NCBI RefSeq assembly: GCF_900636545.1
Contig: NZ_LR134290.1
Location: 4,712,001 to 4,776,000 of the forward strand
Direction of reading: 5' to 3'
Length of the DNA: 64,000 nt
Source: Pseudomonas mendocina
Lineage (GTDB): Bacteria; Pseudomonadota; Gammaproteobacteria; Pseudomonadales; Pseudomonadaceae
The notes under the pieces are model-generated. The model did no database searches and was not told the DNA's origin. It was given only the letters and a program-made list of their open reading frames with translations. This document shows, in pieces, positions 36,923-45,253 of this stretch. The translations under genes and the position numbers were made by a program. The stretch's first letter is position 1. The number at the start of each line of letters is the position of its first letter.

Positions 36923-36955
36923 GGGCGGGTGTGACCAACACCCGCCCCCCGCTTG
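36923..36955 (+). terminator. rpiA terminator
   Basis: A perfect 10-bp stem GGGCGGGTGT (36923-36932) with complement at 36938-36947, just six bases after the rpiA stop. The tail is C-rich, then CTTGTTT, so termination is likely but imperfect. Confidence 0.65.
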
Positions 36956-37146
36956 TTTGCACCAAATAAGCGCCCGCCTGAAAGATTCCTGCTCATTCAC
37001 AGCAATCGCCACTCGGCACTCGTCCGTCTTTTTACGATGACGCGACACTTGCATGCATGTTCTGCGTCATTTCCCTGCACGTTTCGATTTCAGGCCCACA
37101 TACTGCTCTGCGCTGAATGCCACAAAAACACCATAAGGAGCATGAT

Positions 37147-39099
37147 GTGATCAAACCCCTCATCCTGGGAATGGGCCTGACCGGCACGCTGTTATCTCCC
37201 TTGGCCCTGGCCTACCAGTACGGCGAGTACGCTGGCGAAACCGTAGACACACTGATCAATGACTATCCGGGCCGTTACCGCGATACCTCCAACTTCGCAG
37301 GCGCGACTGATTGGATGGAGGAGCGTCTCTCAGCGACTGGATACAACAGCTATCGCCAAGACTTCACCTGGGCAGGCAACCGCAACTCACAGAACGTGAT
37401 CGCCGAAGCTGGCGGCGTCACCGGCAACAACCTGGTCATCGGTGCCCACTTCGATACCTACTTCGGCCGACCCACCCTGCAAGGCCTGGACGACAACGCC
37501 TCCGGGGCGGGCGTGCTGACGGAGATCGCCCGTAACCTGGCCGGGCTCTCCTTCGAAGACGGCGTGACCTTCATCGGCTTCGGCGCCGAAGAGGAAGGCC
37601 TGAGGGGCTCGCGCGCCTACGTCGATTCTCTGGATACCGAAGCACGCGCTCGCCTGACCGGCATGATCAACATCGACAGTCTGATCACCGGTGACATGAT
37701 GTATGCCCACGCCGGCTCCGACAGCACTTCAGCGCCGGAGCTGGCTTCGCTCCGCGAGCACACCTTCCGTATCGCCGAGGAACTGGGTATCGACCTGCAT
37801 ACCAACCCAGGTCTCAATGCCGGCTACCCGGCAGGCACCGGCTGCTGCAGCGACGCTGAAAGCTTCGAGGGGTTGGGCATTCCAGTGCTGTTTGTTGAAG
37901 CCACCAACTGGGACATCGGCGCCCTCGATGGTTACGACCAGACCACCAACCCGGCCATCCCGGGTGGCGCAACCTGGCACAACCCAGCCCTGGACAACGA
38001 AACCGTACTGGTTGGAGCCTTCGGCGAGGAGCGCATCGCACAACGCCTGCGCGACTATTCCCGCCTGCTGACCCGCCTGGTGCTGGAAGCCACCAATACT
38101 GACCTGCGCTATGCGGCGCAATCCGGTGGCGCCATGCTGGGCACCCTGGAAGACACCCTGACACGCCAGCAGCACACCCACCAGCAGTTGCTCGAGCGTC
38201 GCTGGCAGACTCTACGGGCCATACCGCGCGAAGTCGGCAGCGTCGACGGCAGCGTTGGGATTGAAGGTCAGCTCTCGCCCAGCGGCGGCTTCGACAGCCC
38301 GCTGGACCAGCGCTCGCGCCAGGCTACCGCCTACCTGTTTGGCGACACCCAGCTCAGCGAGTGGCTGAACCTTGGCGCTGGCCTGAGCTTCACCCGCGGC
38401 AAGGACGACCTGCAGCACGGTGGCAAGGTCGAGAGTGATACCTGGCAGGCGGGCCTCTATGCGCTGCTGAGCAACGCAGGGCCTCTGTGGCTGAATGCCG
38501 ACATCAGCGCGGGTCGTACGCGCTTCGACCTGGACCGTTCGGTTTTCATCCAGGGCAACGCAGGCGGGCCCGTATTGCTTAACCAGCAGCTCACGGGCGA
38601 GACCGACGCGACCTTCTGGGGCGCGCGCCTGCTCGGTGGCTATGACCTGCTTTTCGGCGACTGGCGTACCGGCCCGCAAGTCGGCATCGACTATCGCCAC
38701 TACAAGCTAGACGGCTTCAGCGAGAAATCTACGCAACGCACTGCCCTGCGCTTCGATGACGAACGTTTCGACTCCATAGAGCTGAGTCTCGGCTGGCAGC
38801 TTCGCGGCAACTTCGCTCTGGGTGGGGCGATGCGCTTGCAGCCTTACGCCAGCCTGGCCTGGATCGAGGAACTGGGCGATGGCGTTAGCGACGACTTCGT
38901 GGTCACCAGCCTGGTCGATGGTTCGGCACGACGCGTGGCCAATGGCCTGGAGAACGACAAGCACTTCGCGCGTGCGCGCCTGGGCGCACAATTGGCCGTC
39001 AGCGAAGCTCTCGCCATCTACGCCGAGGCGAACGGACGTCTACAGCACGACAATGGCGACCAGGCCGGTTACACCGTAGGTCTGCAATACCTGTTCTGA
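37147..39099 (+). CDS. aaaA: Autotransporter aminopeptidase (AaaA-like)
   Basis: Encodes 650 residues. A signal peptide (residues about 1-24) leads to an M28-family zinc peptidase (GAHFDTYFGRPTLQGLDDNASG in two pieces: GAHFDTYF, then GLDDNASG; the catalytic GAEEEGL; later a Cys pair in GTGCCSDAE), and a C-terminal autotransporter beta-barrel of about 280 residues ending in aromatic YLF. In P. aeruginosa the homologue PA0328 is the surface-anchored arginine-specific aminopeptidase AaaA. GTG 37147 is the only start in frame near GGAG (37137-37140); the ATGs before it hit a stop. It follows rpiA as in P. aeruginosa. Confidence 0.9.
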   Translation: MIKPLILGMGLTGTLLSPLALAYQYGEYAGETVDTLINDYPGRYRDTSNFAGATDWMEERLSATGYNSYRQDFTWAGNRNSQNVIAEAGGVTGNNLVIGAHFDTYFGRPTLQGLDDNASGAGVLTEIARNLAGLSFEDGVTFIGFGAEEEGLRGSRAYVDSLDTEARARLTGMINIDSLITGDMMYAHAGSDSTSAPELASLREHTFRIAEELGIDLHTNPGLNAGYPAGTGCCSDAESFEGLGIPVLFVEATNWDIGALDGYDQTTNPAIPGGATWHNPALDNETVLVGAFGEERIAQRLRDYSRLLTRLVLEATNTDLRYAAQSGGAMLGTLEDTLTRQQHTHQQLLERRWQTLRAIPREVGSVDGSVGIEGQLSPSGGFDSPLDQRSRQATAYLFGDTQLSEWLNLGAGLSFTRGKDDLQHGGKVESDTWQAGLYALLSNAGPLWLNADISAGRTRFDLDRSVFIQGNAGGPVLLNQQLTGETDATFWGARLLGGYDLLFGDWRTGPQVGIDYRHYKLDGFSEKSTQRTALRFDDERFDSIELSLGWQLRGNFALGGAMRLQPYASLAWIEELGDGVSDDFVVTSLVDGSARRVANGLENDKHFARARLGAQLAVSEALAIYAEANGRLQHDNGDQAGYTVGLQYLF

Positions 39100-39107
39100 T
39101 GTGACAA

Positions 39108-39143
39108 GGCGAGTGCCGGGCGCCTAGTCTCCCGGCACTCGCC
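39108..39143 (+). terminator. Perfect hairpin after the autotransporter gene
   Basis: A perfect 13-bp stem GGCGAGTGCCGGG (39108-39120) and its complement (39131-39143), loop CGCCTAGTCT. It starts nine bases after the aaaA stop and its right arm overlaps the last codons of the convergent DUF3703 gene (39124-39143). No T tract is seen. Confidence 0.55.
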
Positions 39144-39489
39144 CTCGACGTTCAGTCGCCAGCAATGACCGCAACTCCTCAGCGACCGGCATCGGTCGAA
39201 AGGCACTGACCCGCGCCCGTCCGGTGTTGCCGATAGGCACCCAGATACGCGAGAACAGCAGCGCCGCCAGGATGCGCGGCATTTGCCCCAACACCTCACG
39301 CGTATCGCCTTGTTGCCAGCCGGCGCGCAGCATCAGCCAATGTGAACGCGCATGCAGCCATGGGCGACACTGGGTGAGGATGTGCGCCCGCTCCAGCCAG
39401 ACCAGCGCTGCGGCGCTACGGCGAGCAGCCAGTTCGTGCAACGCCTGGGCAAAGGCTTCGTCGATCGCGTCTTGCAACTTCATGTGCAT
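39124..39489 (-). CDS. DUF3703 family protein
   Basis: Encodes 121 residues, mostly helical and charged, with no metal motif I can name. Motif-like pieces are MHMKLQDAIDEAFAQAL and AALVWLERAHILTQCR, and one Cys lies at the end of the latter. DUF3703 proteins often neighbour heavy-metal efflux genes, as here downstream of cadA, 10 bases away, so it likely belongs to the cadA transcript. I choose the ATG at 39487-39489, preceded by AGGAAG, over the one two codons later. The function is unknown. Confidence 0.65.
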   Translation of the reverse strand: MHMKLQDAIDEAFAQALHELAARRSAAALVWLERAHILTQCRPWLHARSHWLMLRAGWQQGDTREVLGQMPRILAALLFSRIWVPIGNTGRARVSAFRPMPVAEELRSLLATERRGRVPGD

Positions 39490-39499
39490 GGCAGCTTCC

Positions 39500-41719
39500 T
39501 TATTTGCGCAACAGGCGCAGGCCGTTGAATACAACCATCAGGCTGACGCCCATGTCGGCGAACACCGCCATCCACATGGTCGCCTCACCTGCCAGGGTCA
39601 TGCCCAGGAAGATCGCCTTGATGCCCAGCGCCAGGACGATGTTCTGCAGAAGGATCGCGTGGGTCTGCCGGGAAAGACGGACGAAAGCCGGAATCTTGCG
39701 CAGATCGTCGTCCATCAGTGCGACGTCGGCCGTCTCGATGGCAGTATCGGTGCCAGCCGCGCCCATGGCGAAACCGATCTCGGCCCTGGCCAGCGCCGGG
39801 GCATCGTTGATGCCATCACCAACCATGCCGACCACCTTGCCGCGTGCCTGACTCGCCTCGATCCAGGCCAGCTTGTCCGCTGGCAGCAGGTCACCGCGCG
39901 CTTCATCGACGCCGACCTGCTCGGCGATGGCCGCTGCAGTGTGGGCGTTGTCACCAGTGAGCATGCAGGTGCGTACCCCCAGCTCATGCAGTTCGGCGAC
40001 CGCCTCGCGGCTGGTCTGGCGCACCGTGTCAGCGACGGCGAAAAGCATCAGCGCGCGCTGCTCGTCACACAGCACCACTACGCTCTTGCCCTGACGCTCC
40101 AGCGCTTCGAGACGCTGCTCCAACTGCGCCGAGCAGAGCCCGAGGTCCTCGACCAGACGGTGATTACCCATATAGAGCAACCTACCGTCGATCCGCCCTT
40201 TGGTTCCCCGCCCCGGCAGCGCTTCGAAATCCTCGATGTTGTGCAGCACTTGCCCCAACTCTTCAGCTCGCAGGGCCAGCGCTCTGGAAACCGGGTGATC
40301 GGAGCGCGCGGCCAGGCTCGCCGCCCAGATCACATGCAGAGGTTCGTCCGCCTCCAACAGGTGGAGGCTGTCGGTCTGCACTGGTTTGCCATGGGTCAGG
40401 GTGCCGGTCTTGTCCAGCGCCAGCAGGGCCAGGTGGCGGCCATTCTCCAGATACACGCCGCCCTTGATCAAGATGCCCTTGCGCGCCGCAGCAGCCAGGC
40501 CGCTGACGATGGTCACCGGAGTGGAAATCACCAGCGCACAGGGACAGGCCACCACCAGCAGTACCAGGGCGCGGTATACCCAGTCGAACCAGGCGCCACC
40601 GCTAAGCAGCGGCGGCAACACCGCCACCGCCAGGGCAAAGACGAAAACCACCGGGGTATAGATACGCGAGAACTGGTCGACGAAGCGTTGGGTCGGTGCA
40701 CGCGAACCCTGCGCCTCCTCCACCGCATGGATGATGCGCGCCAGGGTCGTGTCGCGTGCCGCTGCCGTTACGCGGAATTCCAGCGAGCCCGCCTCGTTGA
40801 TGGTGCCGGCGAATACCGGGTCACCCGCACGCTTTTCCACCGGCAGGCTTTCGCCGGTGATGGGCGCCTGGTTGACCGTCGAATTGCCGCTGACCACTTC
40901 GCCATCGAGGCTGATGCGCTCGCCCGGACGGACACGTACCACGGCGCCCAGGCCAATGACCTGCACATCGACTTCCTGCCAACTGCCATCGGCCTGCCTG
41001 ACAGTCGCGCGCGGTGGCGCCAGATCCATCAGGCCGCGGATGGCGTTGCGTGCCCGATCCAGCGAGCGCGCCTCTATCAGTTCAGCCAGAGTGAACAGCA
41101 CCATCACCATCGCCGCCTCTGGCCACTGGCCGATCAGCACCGCACCGGTCACGGCGATGCTCATCAGGGCGTTGATGTTGAGGTTGCGGTTTTTCAGGGC
41201 GATCCAACCCTTCTTGTAGGTATTCAGCCCACACAGCCCGATGGCGACGACGGCAAGCACAGCCACCCACCAATCCGGCCCGAGCGCAGCGAAATGCACC
41301 ACCTCCGAAGCGGTTGCCAGCACTGCCGCCAGCGCAAGCGGCCACCAGGGCTTCTTCGCAGGCGCGGCGACCGGCTGTTGAGCAGCGCCTTGATCCTCCA
41401 CCTGCGGGGTGAAGCCAAGTGCCTGAATCGCGGGTACTACCTGGGCCAGCGCCCCCTCGTCATGGCTGACGGTGAGCACCCGCTGCAACAGGTTGAACTG
41501 CAGGCCCGTCACGCCGGGCAGGCGGCCCAATGCGTCTCGGATCAGGCGTTCTTCCGTCGGGCAGTCCATCTGCTCGATACGGATGCGGGTATTGCACGCC
41601 CCCGCCAGCTCATCCGCAGACGACTGGTGAACAGGGTCGTGATCATGCCCGGCATGGTCATGGCCATGCTCGTGGTGGGCGGGTGGCTGTTGGTGCGAAT
41701 GGTCGCAGCAGCGGCTCAT
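39500..41719 (-). CDS. cadA: Cadmium/zinc-exporting P1B-type ATPase CadA
   Basis: Encodes 739 residues. An N-terminal His-rich tail (HSHQQPPAHHEHGHDHAGHD) precedes a heavy-metal-associated domain with MDCPTEE in place of the usual CxxC loop. Eight helices are expected; the metal-transport motif CPC is in VVACPCALVIS, the phosphorylation motif is DKTGTLTHG and the hinge is GDGINDAPAL. It exports Cd2+/Zn2+/Pb2+ using ATP. Transcription is divergent from cadR and starts at a MerR-type promoter. The MDCPTEE form of the domain is typical of CadA from pseudomonads. Confidence 0.95.
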   Translation of the reverse strand: MSRCCDHSHQQPPAHHEHGHDHAGHDHDPVHQSSADELAGACNTRIRIEQMDCPTEERLIRDALGRLPGVTGLQFNLLQRVLTVSHDEGALAQVVPAIQALGFTPQVEDQGAAQQPVAAPAKKPWWPLALAAVLATASEVVHFAALGPDWWVAVLAVVAIGLCGLNTYKKGWIALKNRNLNINALMSIAVTGAVLIGQWPEAAMVMVLFTLAELIEARSLDRARNAIRGLMDLAPPRATVRQADGSWQEVDVQVIGLGAVVRVRPGERISLDGEVVSGNSTVNQAPITGESLPVEKRAGDPVFAGTINEAGSLEFRVTAAARDTTLARIIHAVEEAQGSRAPTQRFVDQFSRIYTPVVFVFALAVAVLPPLLSGGAWFDWVYRALVLLVVACPCALVISTPVTIVSGLAAAARKGILIKGGVYLENGRHLALLALDKTGTLTHGKPVQTDSLHLLEADEPLHVIWAASLAARSDHPVSRALALRAEELGQVLHNIEDFEALPGRGTKGRIDGRLLYMGNHRLVEDLGLCSAQLEQRLEALERQGKSVVVLCDEQRALMLFAVADTVRQTSREAVAELHELGVRTCMLTGDNAHTAAAIAEQVGVDEARGDLLPADKLAWIEASQARGKVVGMVGDGINDAPALARAEIGFAMGAAGTDTAIETADVALMDDDLRKIPAFVRLSRQTHAILLQNIVLALGIKAIFLGMTLAGEATMWMAVFADMGVSLMVVFNGLRLLRK

Positions 41720-41748
41720 GGCGAATCTCCGTCAGGTCTCTGTTGCGC

Positions 41749-41779
41749 AGTACACACCCTGTAGTCACTATAGGGTCAA
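41749..41779 (-). promoter_or_regulatory. MerR/CadR-type promoter and operator of cadA
   Basis: On the minus strand, TTGACC (complement of 41774-41779) and TGTACT (complement of 41749-41754) are separated by 19 bases, the extended spacing of MerR-regulated promoters. The spacer holds the dyad ACCCTGTAGTCACTATAGGGT (read as two halves, ACCCTGTAG and CTATAGGGT), at 41756-41776. CadR should twist this DNA on metal binding to align the -35 and -10. Confidence 0.82.
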
Positions 41780-41799
41780 GCACCCAAGGAGGCGATCGC

Positions 41800-42252
41800 A
41801 TGAAAATCGGGGATTTGGCGAAAAAGGCCGGCTGCCAGGTGGAAACCGTCCGCTACTACGAACGCGAGGGCCTGCTACCCGCCCCGGCACGGACAGAAGG
41901 CAATTACCGCCTGTACGGCAGTCCGCACCTGGAGCGCCTGGTGTTCATCCGCAATTGCCGGACACTGGACATGACCCTGGAGGAGATCCAGCGGCTGCTG
42001 GCCCTGCGCGACCTGCCCCATGAGAGCTGTGCCGGCATCAACAGCCTGGTGGACGAGCACATCGAGCACGTCGAAGCCCGCATCAACAGTCTGCTGGCAC
42101 TACGGGACCAGCTCACCGAGCTGCGTGATCGCTGCAACAGCCCACAGGAATCCGAGGACTGCGGCATCCTGCGTCAGCTCAACGTCAGCGGCGGTGTGCA
42201 GCCACTACCGGACGATGGCCATACCCATGTTGGCAAGAGCCACTCGCATTGA
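41800..42252 (+). CDS. cadR: CadR, MerR-family metal-responsive regulator
   Basis: Encodes 150 residues. The winged HTH starts MKIGDLAKKAGCQVETVRYYEREGLLP (shortened here: GCQVETVRYYEREGLLP is the MerR signature), followed by the dimerisation helix. Metal-binding cysteines appear in PHESCAGIN, LRDRCNSPQ and SEDCGILR, as in CadR, PbrR and ZntR relatives. A C-terminal His tail (HTHVGKSHSH) may add metal-binding capacity. It reads divergently from cadA over the MerR-type promoter. AAGGAGG precedes the ATG at 41800. The dedicated metal (Cd, perhaps Zn or Pb) is inferred. Confidence 0.93.
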   Translation: MKIGDLAKKAGCQVETVRYYEREGLLPAPARTEGNYRLYGSPHLERLVFIRNCRTLDMTLEEIQRLLALRDLPHESCAGINSLVDEHIEHVEARINSLLALRDQLTELRDRCNSPQESEDCGILRQLNVSGGVQPLPDDGHTHVGKSHSH

Positions 42253-42312
42253 TGAACTACGCTTGCTGAGCACCGTTCCGGTATCTCACCGGACGCTCAG
42301 GGAGAAACGAAA

Positions 42313-42648
42313 ATGCCTGGAAAGTTCGAACTGAAGAAGGCCAAAGACGGCCAGTTCCATTTCAACCTGCTGGCAACCAATGGTCAGGTCATCCTCAGCA
42401 GCGAGATGTACAAGGCCAAGGACTCGGCGCTTAACGGCATCGCATCGGTGAAGAAGAATTCGCAACGTGAAGGTGCCTTCGAGACCAAGACCTCGAGCAA
42501 CGACAAGCACTACTTCCTGCTCATGGCCACAAATGGCCAGGTGGTCGGGCAAAGCCAGATGTATGCGAGTGCCGCAAGCTGCAAGAGCGGAATAGAGTCG
42601 GTACAGAAGAATGCGCCGACTGCTGCTCTGGACGACCAGACCGGCTAG
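42313..42648 (+). CDS. YegP/DUF1508 protein
   Basis: Encodes 111 residues containing two tandem DUF1508 repeats: MPGKFELKKAKDGQFHFNLL, then YFLLMATNGQVVGQSQMYAS. Each repeat has the NGQV core (LLATNGQVILSSEMY and LMATNGQVVGQSQMY). These small cytoplasmic proteins are of unknown role but are often stress-induced. The stop codon TAG (42646-42648) lies inside the terminal CTAG of the palindromic element that follows, so the element defines the last codon of this protein. It lies downstream of cadR with a gap of 60 bases. Confidence 0.85.
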   Translation: MPGKFELKKAKDGQFHFNLLATNGQVILSSEMYKAKDSALNGIASVKKNSQREGAFETKTSSNDKHYFLLMATNGQVVGQSQMYASAASCKSGIESVQKNAPTAALDDQTG

Positions 42649-42791
42649 CAGGCTGCTGAAAACGTAGACGAGGCAGGCAAGACAAGGCAAAAACAGCCGA
42701 AAAAGCGGAGTTTACAAGCTGTAAATGAGCATTTTGAGGCTGTTTTTAACGCAGTATTGCCAACGTAGGCAGTTTTTCAGCGGCCTGCTAG
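42645..42791. repeat. Palindromic element E1 with CTAG termini
   Basis: A 147-bp imperfect palindrome bounded by CTAG at both ends: CTAGCAGGCTGCTGAAAA mirrors TTTTTCAGCGGCCTGCTAG. Internal paired arms are AAAAACAGCC (42689-42698) with GGCTGTTTTT (42738-42747), and the apex is GTTTAC-AAGCT-GTAAAT (42710-42726). It carries no ORF. The TAG at each end is the stop codon of a flanking convergent gene (42646-42648 forward, 42788-42790 reverse). CTAG could be a target duplication as for IS5-type elements (inference). Size and form suggest a MITE or a bidirectional terminator-like element. Confidence 0.8.
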
Positions 42792-43702
42792 TCGTTCTGC
42801 TTCCTAAACACATAGAACAGGTTCGGCTCGCTGATCAGGTAGAGATTGCCCTCATCGTCCGTGGCGACACCCTCGGCCTGCGGCACACCGCGTTTGAGGC
42901 CATGCTGGCCGGGCAACAATGAAAGGGTACTGATCGGCTTGCCCTCGGCATTCAGCTCGATCACCAGGCGCGATTCGTCTGACAGGGCCAACAGATGGCC
43001 GGTTGCCGCATCGAAGTCGAGGCTGGATAGGTCGCGCACAAACAGCCGCGCATCGCGCTTGGGGTCGGTATTGACCTGCAGCGCCAGCGGCTTGCCGTCG
43101 TCCACATGCGGGAAGCCGAGCACCTCGAAGATACGCACCGGATCGCGCTCCTTGGCTACCAGCAAACGCTGGTTGGCGGCGTCATAGGCCAGGCCTTCGA
43201 ATCCCTTGTTGCCATTACGGCCGATGCCCAGCGAAAGCTGCTGGAAATCGGTGGCGGCGAGCACGCGGGTAGCATCGTCGATACGCACCTTGACCAGACG
43301 CTGTTCGCGCTCGTCAGCGATCACATAGGTGCCGGGCGCCACGTACTCGATGGCCTCGGGATCACCAAAACCTTCAAGATCGATGGTGCGAAGGAGATCG
43401 CCCTGCAGGCTCAGCTCGATTACCTTGGCCGGTTTATTGGTGACGCTGAACAGGCTGCGACGATCTGGATCGTAGGTCAGCGCCGAGACATCACTGATAT
43501 TGGCGATGGGCTTGGCCTCGATCACTACGCGGTAGTCGCCCAGCCAGAGCGACTGTTCGCGCCACTGCTCACCATGCTGCCACTCCTGCACGGAAAACCA
43601 GGCTCGCTCGAACAGCCGATATTGCTGCCCCACAACGGCGGCCACCAACAGCACGAAGAACAACAGATAAAGCCAGGGGTTGATGGAGAGCAGACGGCGC
43701 AT
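42788..43702 (-). CDS. SdiA-regulated beta-propeller, CarP-like (copy 1)
   Basis: Encodes 304 residues with an N-terminal membrane anchor (WLYLLFFVLLVAAVVGQQYR). The rest is a predicted beta-propeller of the SdiA-regulated/phytase-like family: SALTYDPDRRSLFSVTN, GFGDPEAIEYV, NKGFEGLAYDAANQRLLVAKE and EGVATDDEGNLYLISEPNLF. Family members include CarP of P. aeruginosa, a calcium-regulated protein. It is a clear paralogue of the gene at 44223 with carO between. Start ATG at 43700-43702. Its stop lies in the terminal CTAG of the palindromic element. A terminator precedes it, so it needs its own promoter. Confidence 0.82.
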   Translation of the reverse strand: MRRLLSINPWLYLLFFVLLVAAVVGQQYRLFERAWFSVQEWQHGEQWREQSLWLGDYRVVIEAKPIANISDVSALTYDPDRRSLFSVTNKPAKVIELSLQGDLLRTIDLEGFGDPEAIEYVAPGTYVIADEREQRLVKVRIDDATRVLAATDFQQLSLGIGRNGNKGFEGLAYDAANQRLLVAKERDPVRIFEVLGFPHVDDGKPLALQVNTDPKRDARLFVRDLSSLDFDAATGHLLALSDESRLVIELNAEGKPISTLSLLPGQHGLKRGVPQAEGVATDDEGNLYLISEPNLFYVFRKQND

Positions 43703-43724
43703 GGTGAATTTCTCTGACGACCAC

Positions 43725-43757
43725 AGAAAAGCCCGCCACGATTATTACGTGGCGGGC
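43725..43757 (-). terminator. Terminator of the carO gene
   Basis: On the minus strand, a perfect 10-bp stem (43731-43740 with 43748-43757, loop of seven bases) is followed by TTTTCT. It lies 16 bases downstream of the carO stop (43774) and separates carO from the next CarP-like gene. Confidence 0.8.
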
Positions 43758-43773
43758 ATGCGGTGAAGCGCGA

Positions 43774-44121
43774 TCAGTTGATCAGCTCTACGCGATCCAC
43801 ATCGATCTCGCGGCTATTGAAGTCCTTGTCGACTTCACCGGTCAGGCGCACCTTGGCGTTCTCCGAGACTTTCTGGGCCGGCCAGTCTTCGTCGTCGATC
43901 TCCACCTGAATGGTGCCGGTGGCATCTTTGAACTCATAGAGTTCGTCCTGCAGGCGCTTGACGATCTGGCCTTCCAGTACGACATGAGTGTCGTCGGCGG
44001 CCTCCAGCGCAGCGGATACGGTGGTGACCTGCGGGGTTGCGCCCGGGCCGGTGTAACCCGTGGCGAAAGCAGCAGTGCTGAGCAGCGGCAGAACCATCAG
44101 AGCGAGAGCGGTACGTTTCAT
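43774..44121 (-). CDS. Calcium-regulated OB-fold protein, CarO-like
   Basis: Encodes 115 residues with a signal peptide (ALALMVLPLLSTAAFA, cleavage near residue 20). The mature part is a YgiW/YdeI-type OB fold: VLEGQIVKRLQDELYEFKD, GTIQVEIDDEDWP and VRLTGEVDKDFNSREIDVDRVEL. It is a periplasmic protein. The P. aeruginosa CarO (PA0320) belongs to this family and acts with CarP in calcium homeostasis; here two CarP-like genes flank it. Start ATG 44119-44121. A terminator follows; a 101-bp gap upstream may carry its own promoter. Confidence 0.82.
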   Translation of the reverse strand: MKRTALALMVLPLLSTAAFATGYTGPGATPQVTTVSAALEAADDTHVVLEGQIVKRLQDELYEFKDATGTIQVEIDDEDWPAQKVSENAKVRLTGEVDKDFNSREIDVDRVELIN

Positions 44122-44222
44122 GGTGTGAACCTCGTTGTTCGTAAGTGACGGGGTCAGATTAGTGCCGCTAGCTGAAGCCAGACTGAATCGCCGCTTAAGC
44201 CAAGCTGAATCCACCACCCAGC

Positions 44223-45140
44223 TCAGCTGGCATCCGGCGAAGGCTTGCTGAACACATAGAACAGGTTGGGCTCGGCGACGATGTAGATGTTGCCCTCGTC
44301 GTCCATCGCCACGCCTTCAGCCTGCTCGATACCGCGATCCAGGCCGTTGAGGCCGCCAGTAAGACTGAGAAAGCTGACCGGATGACCACTGCGGTCAAGC
44401 TCCAGCAGCATGCGCGACTCGTCGGACAGCACCAACAGGTGACCGGTGCGCTCGTCGACACTGAGCGAGGAAATATCGCGCAGCCCCAGGTTGCCGGCCA
44501 TCAGCGGCTGCAGCGCGCCGGCAGAACCGTCCTCGCCAGGGAAGGGCAAGCTGAACAGGCCCAGCGGAGCGCGCTCCTTGCCCAGCAGCAGGCTGTGGCT
44601 GCGCGAATCCCAACCCAGGCCTTCGAACCCCTTGTTGCCGGCGTCGGCGAAGCCCAGGTCGAAACCCTGAAAGTCAGCCGCGTCGAGTTCGAGGTCATCG
44701 TCACCCAGGGTGAAGGTGGTGAGCTGGCGGCGGCGTTCGTCGACGATGGCCATGCGGCCGTTGTCCATCATCTCCACGCCTTCGGGGTCGGCAAAACCCT
44801 TGAGCTCGATACGGCGCAGAATCTCGCCTTCACGGGACAATTCCACCAGCAGCGGATTCTTGCCGGTGACGGTGAACAGCGTACCGGTGGCCGGGTTGTA
44901 GGTCAGTCCAGAGGTTTCATCCTCCTCCAGCCCGTTGAGTGCCTTGGCCTGGATCACGGCGCGGTAGCCTGGCAGCCAGACACTGGCCAGGCGGTCGACC
45001 AGTGGCGTGGAGCGTTCCTGCAACCAGAGCTGGGCGCGGTCATCCCAATGCTGGGTCTGTGCCAATGCACTCAGGGTGATGACCGCCAGGCCTGAAAGCC
45101 AGTAGCGGGGGCGGCGGATCTTCTGAAGGAGAACGGACAT
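44223..45140 (-). CDS. SdiA-regulated beta-propeller, CarP-like (copy 2)
   Basis: Encodes 305 residues with an N-terminal anchor (RYWLSGLAVITLSALAQ) and a propeller with the same repeated pattern as copy 1: TSGLTYNPATGTLFTVTG, GFADPEGVEMMDNG, NKGFEGLGWDSRSHSLLLGKE and EGVAMDDEGNIYIVAEPNLF. A TTG three codons upstream gives a longer frame, but the ATG at 45138-45140 is preferred. It is 5' to carO in transcription order. Why two paralogues flank the OB-fold gene is not clear; different anchoring or ligand binding is possible. Confidence 0.82.
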   Translation of the reverse strand: MSVLLQKIRRPRYWLSGLAVITLSALAQTQHWDDRAQLWLQERSTPLVDRLASVWLPGYRAVIQAKALNGLEEDETSGLTYNPATGTLFTVTGKNPLLVELSREGEILRRIELKGFADPEGVEMMDNGRMAIVDERRRQLTTFTLGDDDLELDAADFQGFDLGFADAGNKGFEGLGWDSRSHSLLLGKERAPLGLFSLPFPGEDGSAGALQPLMAGNLGLRDISSLSVDERTGHLLVLSDESRMLLELDRSGHPVSFLSLTGGLNGLDRGIEQAEGVAMDDEGNIYIVAEPNLFYVFSKPSPDAS

Positions 45141-45253
45141 CGGCGACAACTCGACTGCTTAACAGCGATCAGACATCCAGTGTCCAGGGGAGTTCCGCCG
45201 CCTGACGGGCGGCGGCTGGTTTCAACCCAGAGGAAGGCTGAGCGGGACGCCGC

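Noticed and set aside
39224..41764. An 846-codon plus-strand frame across the cadA region
   Set aside because: It is the antisense shadow of cadA: no domain, and the start lies in another gene.
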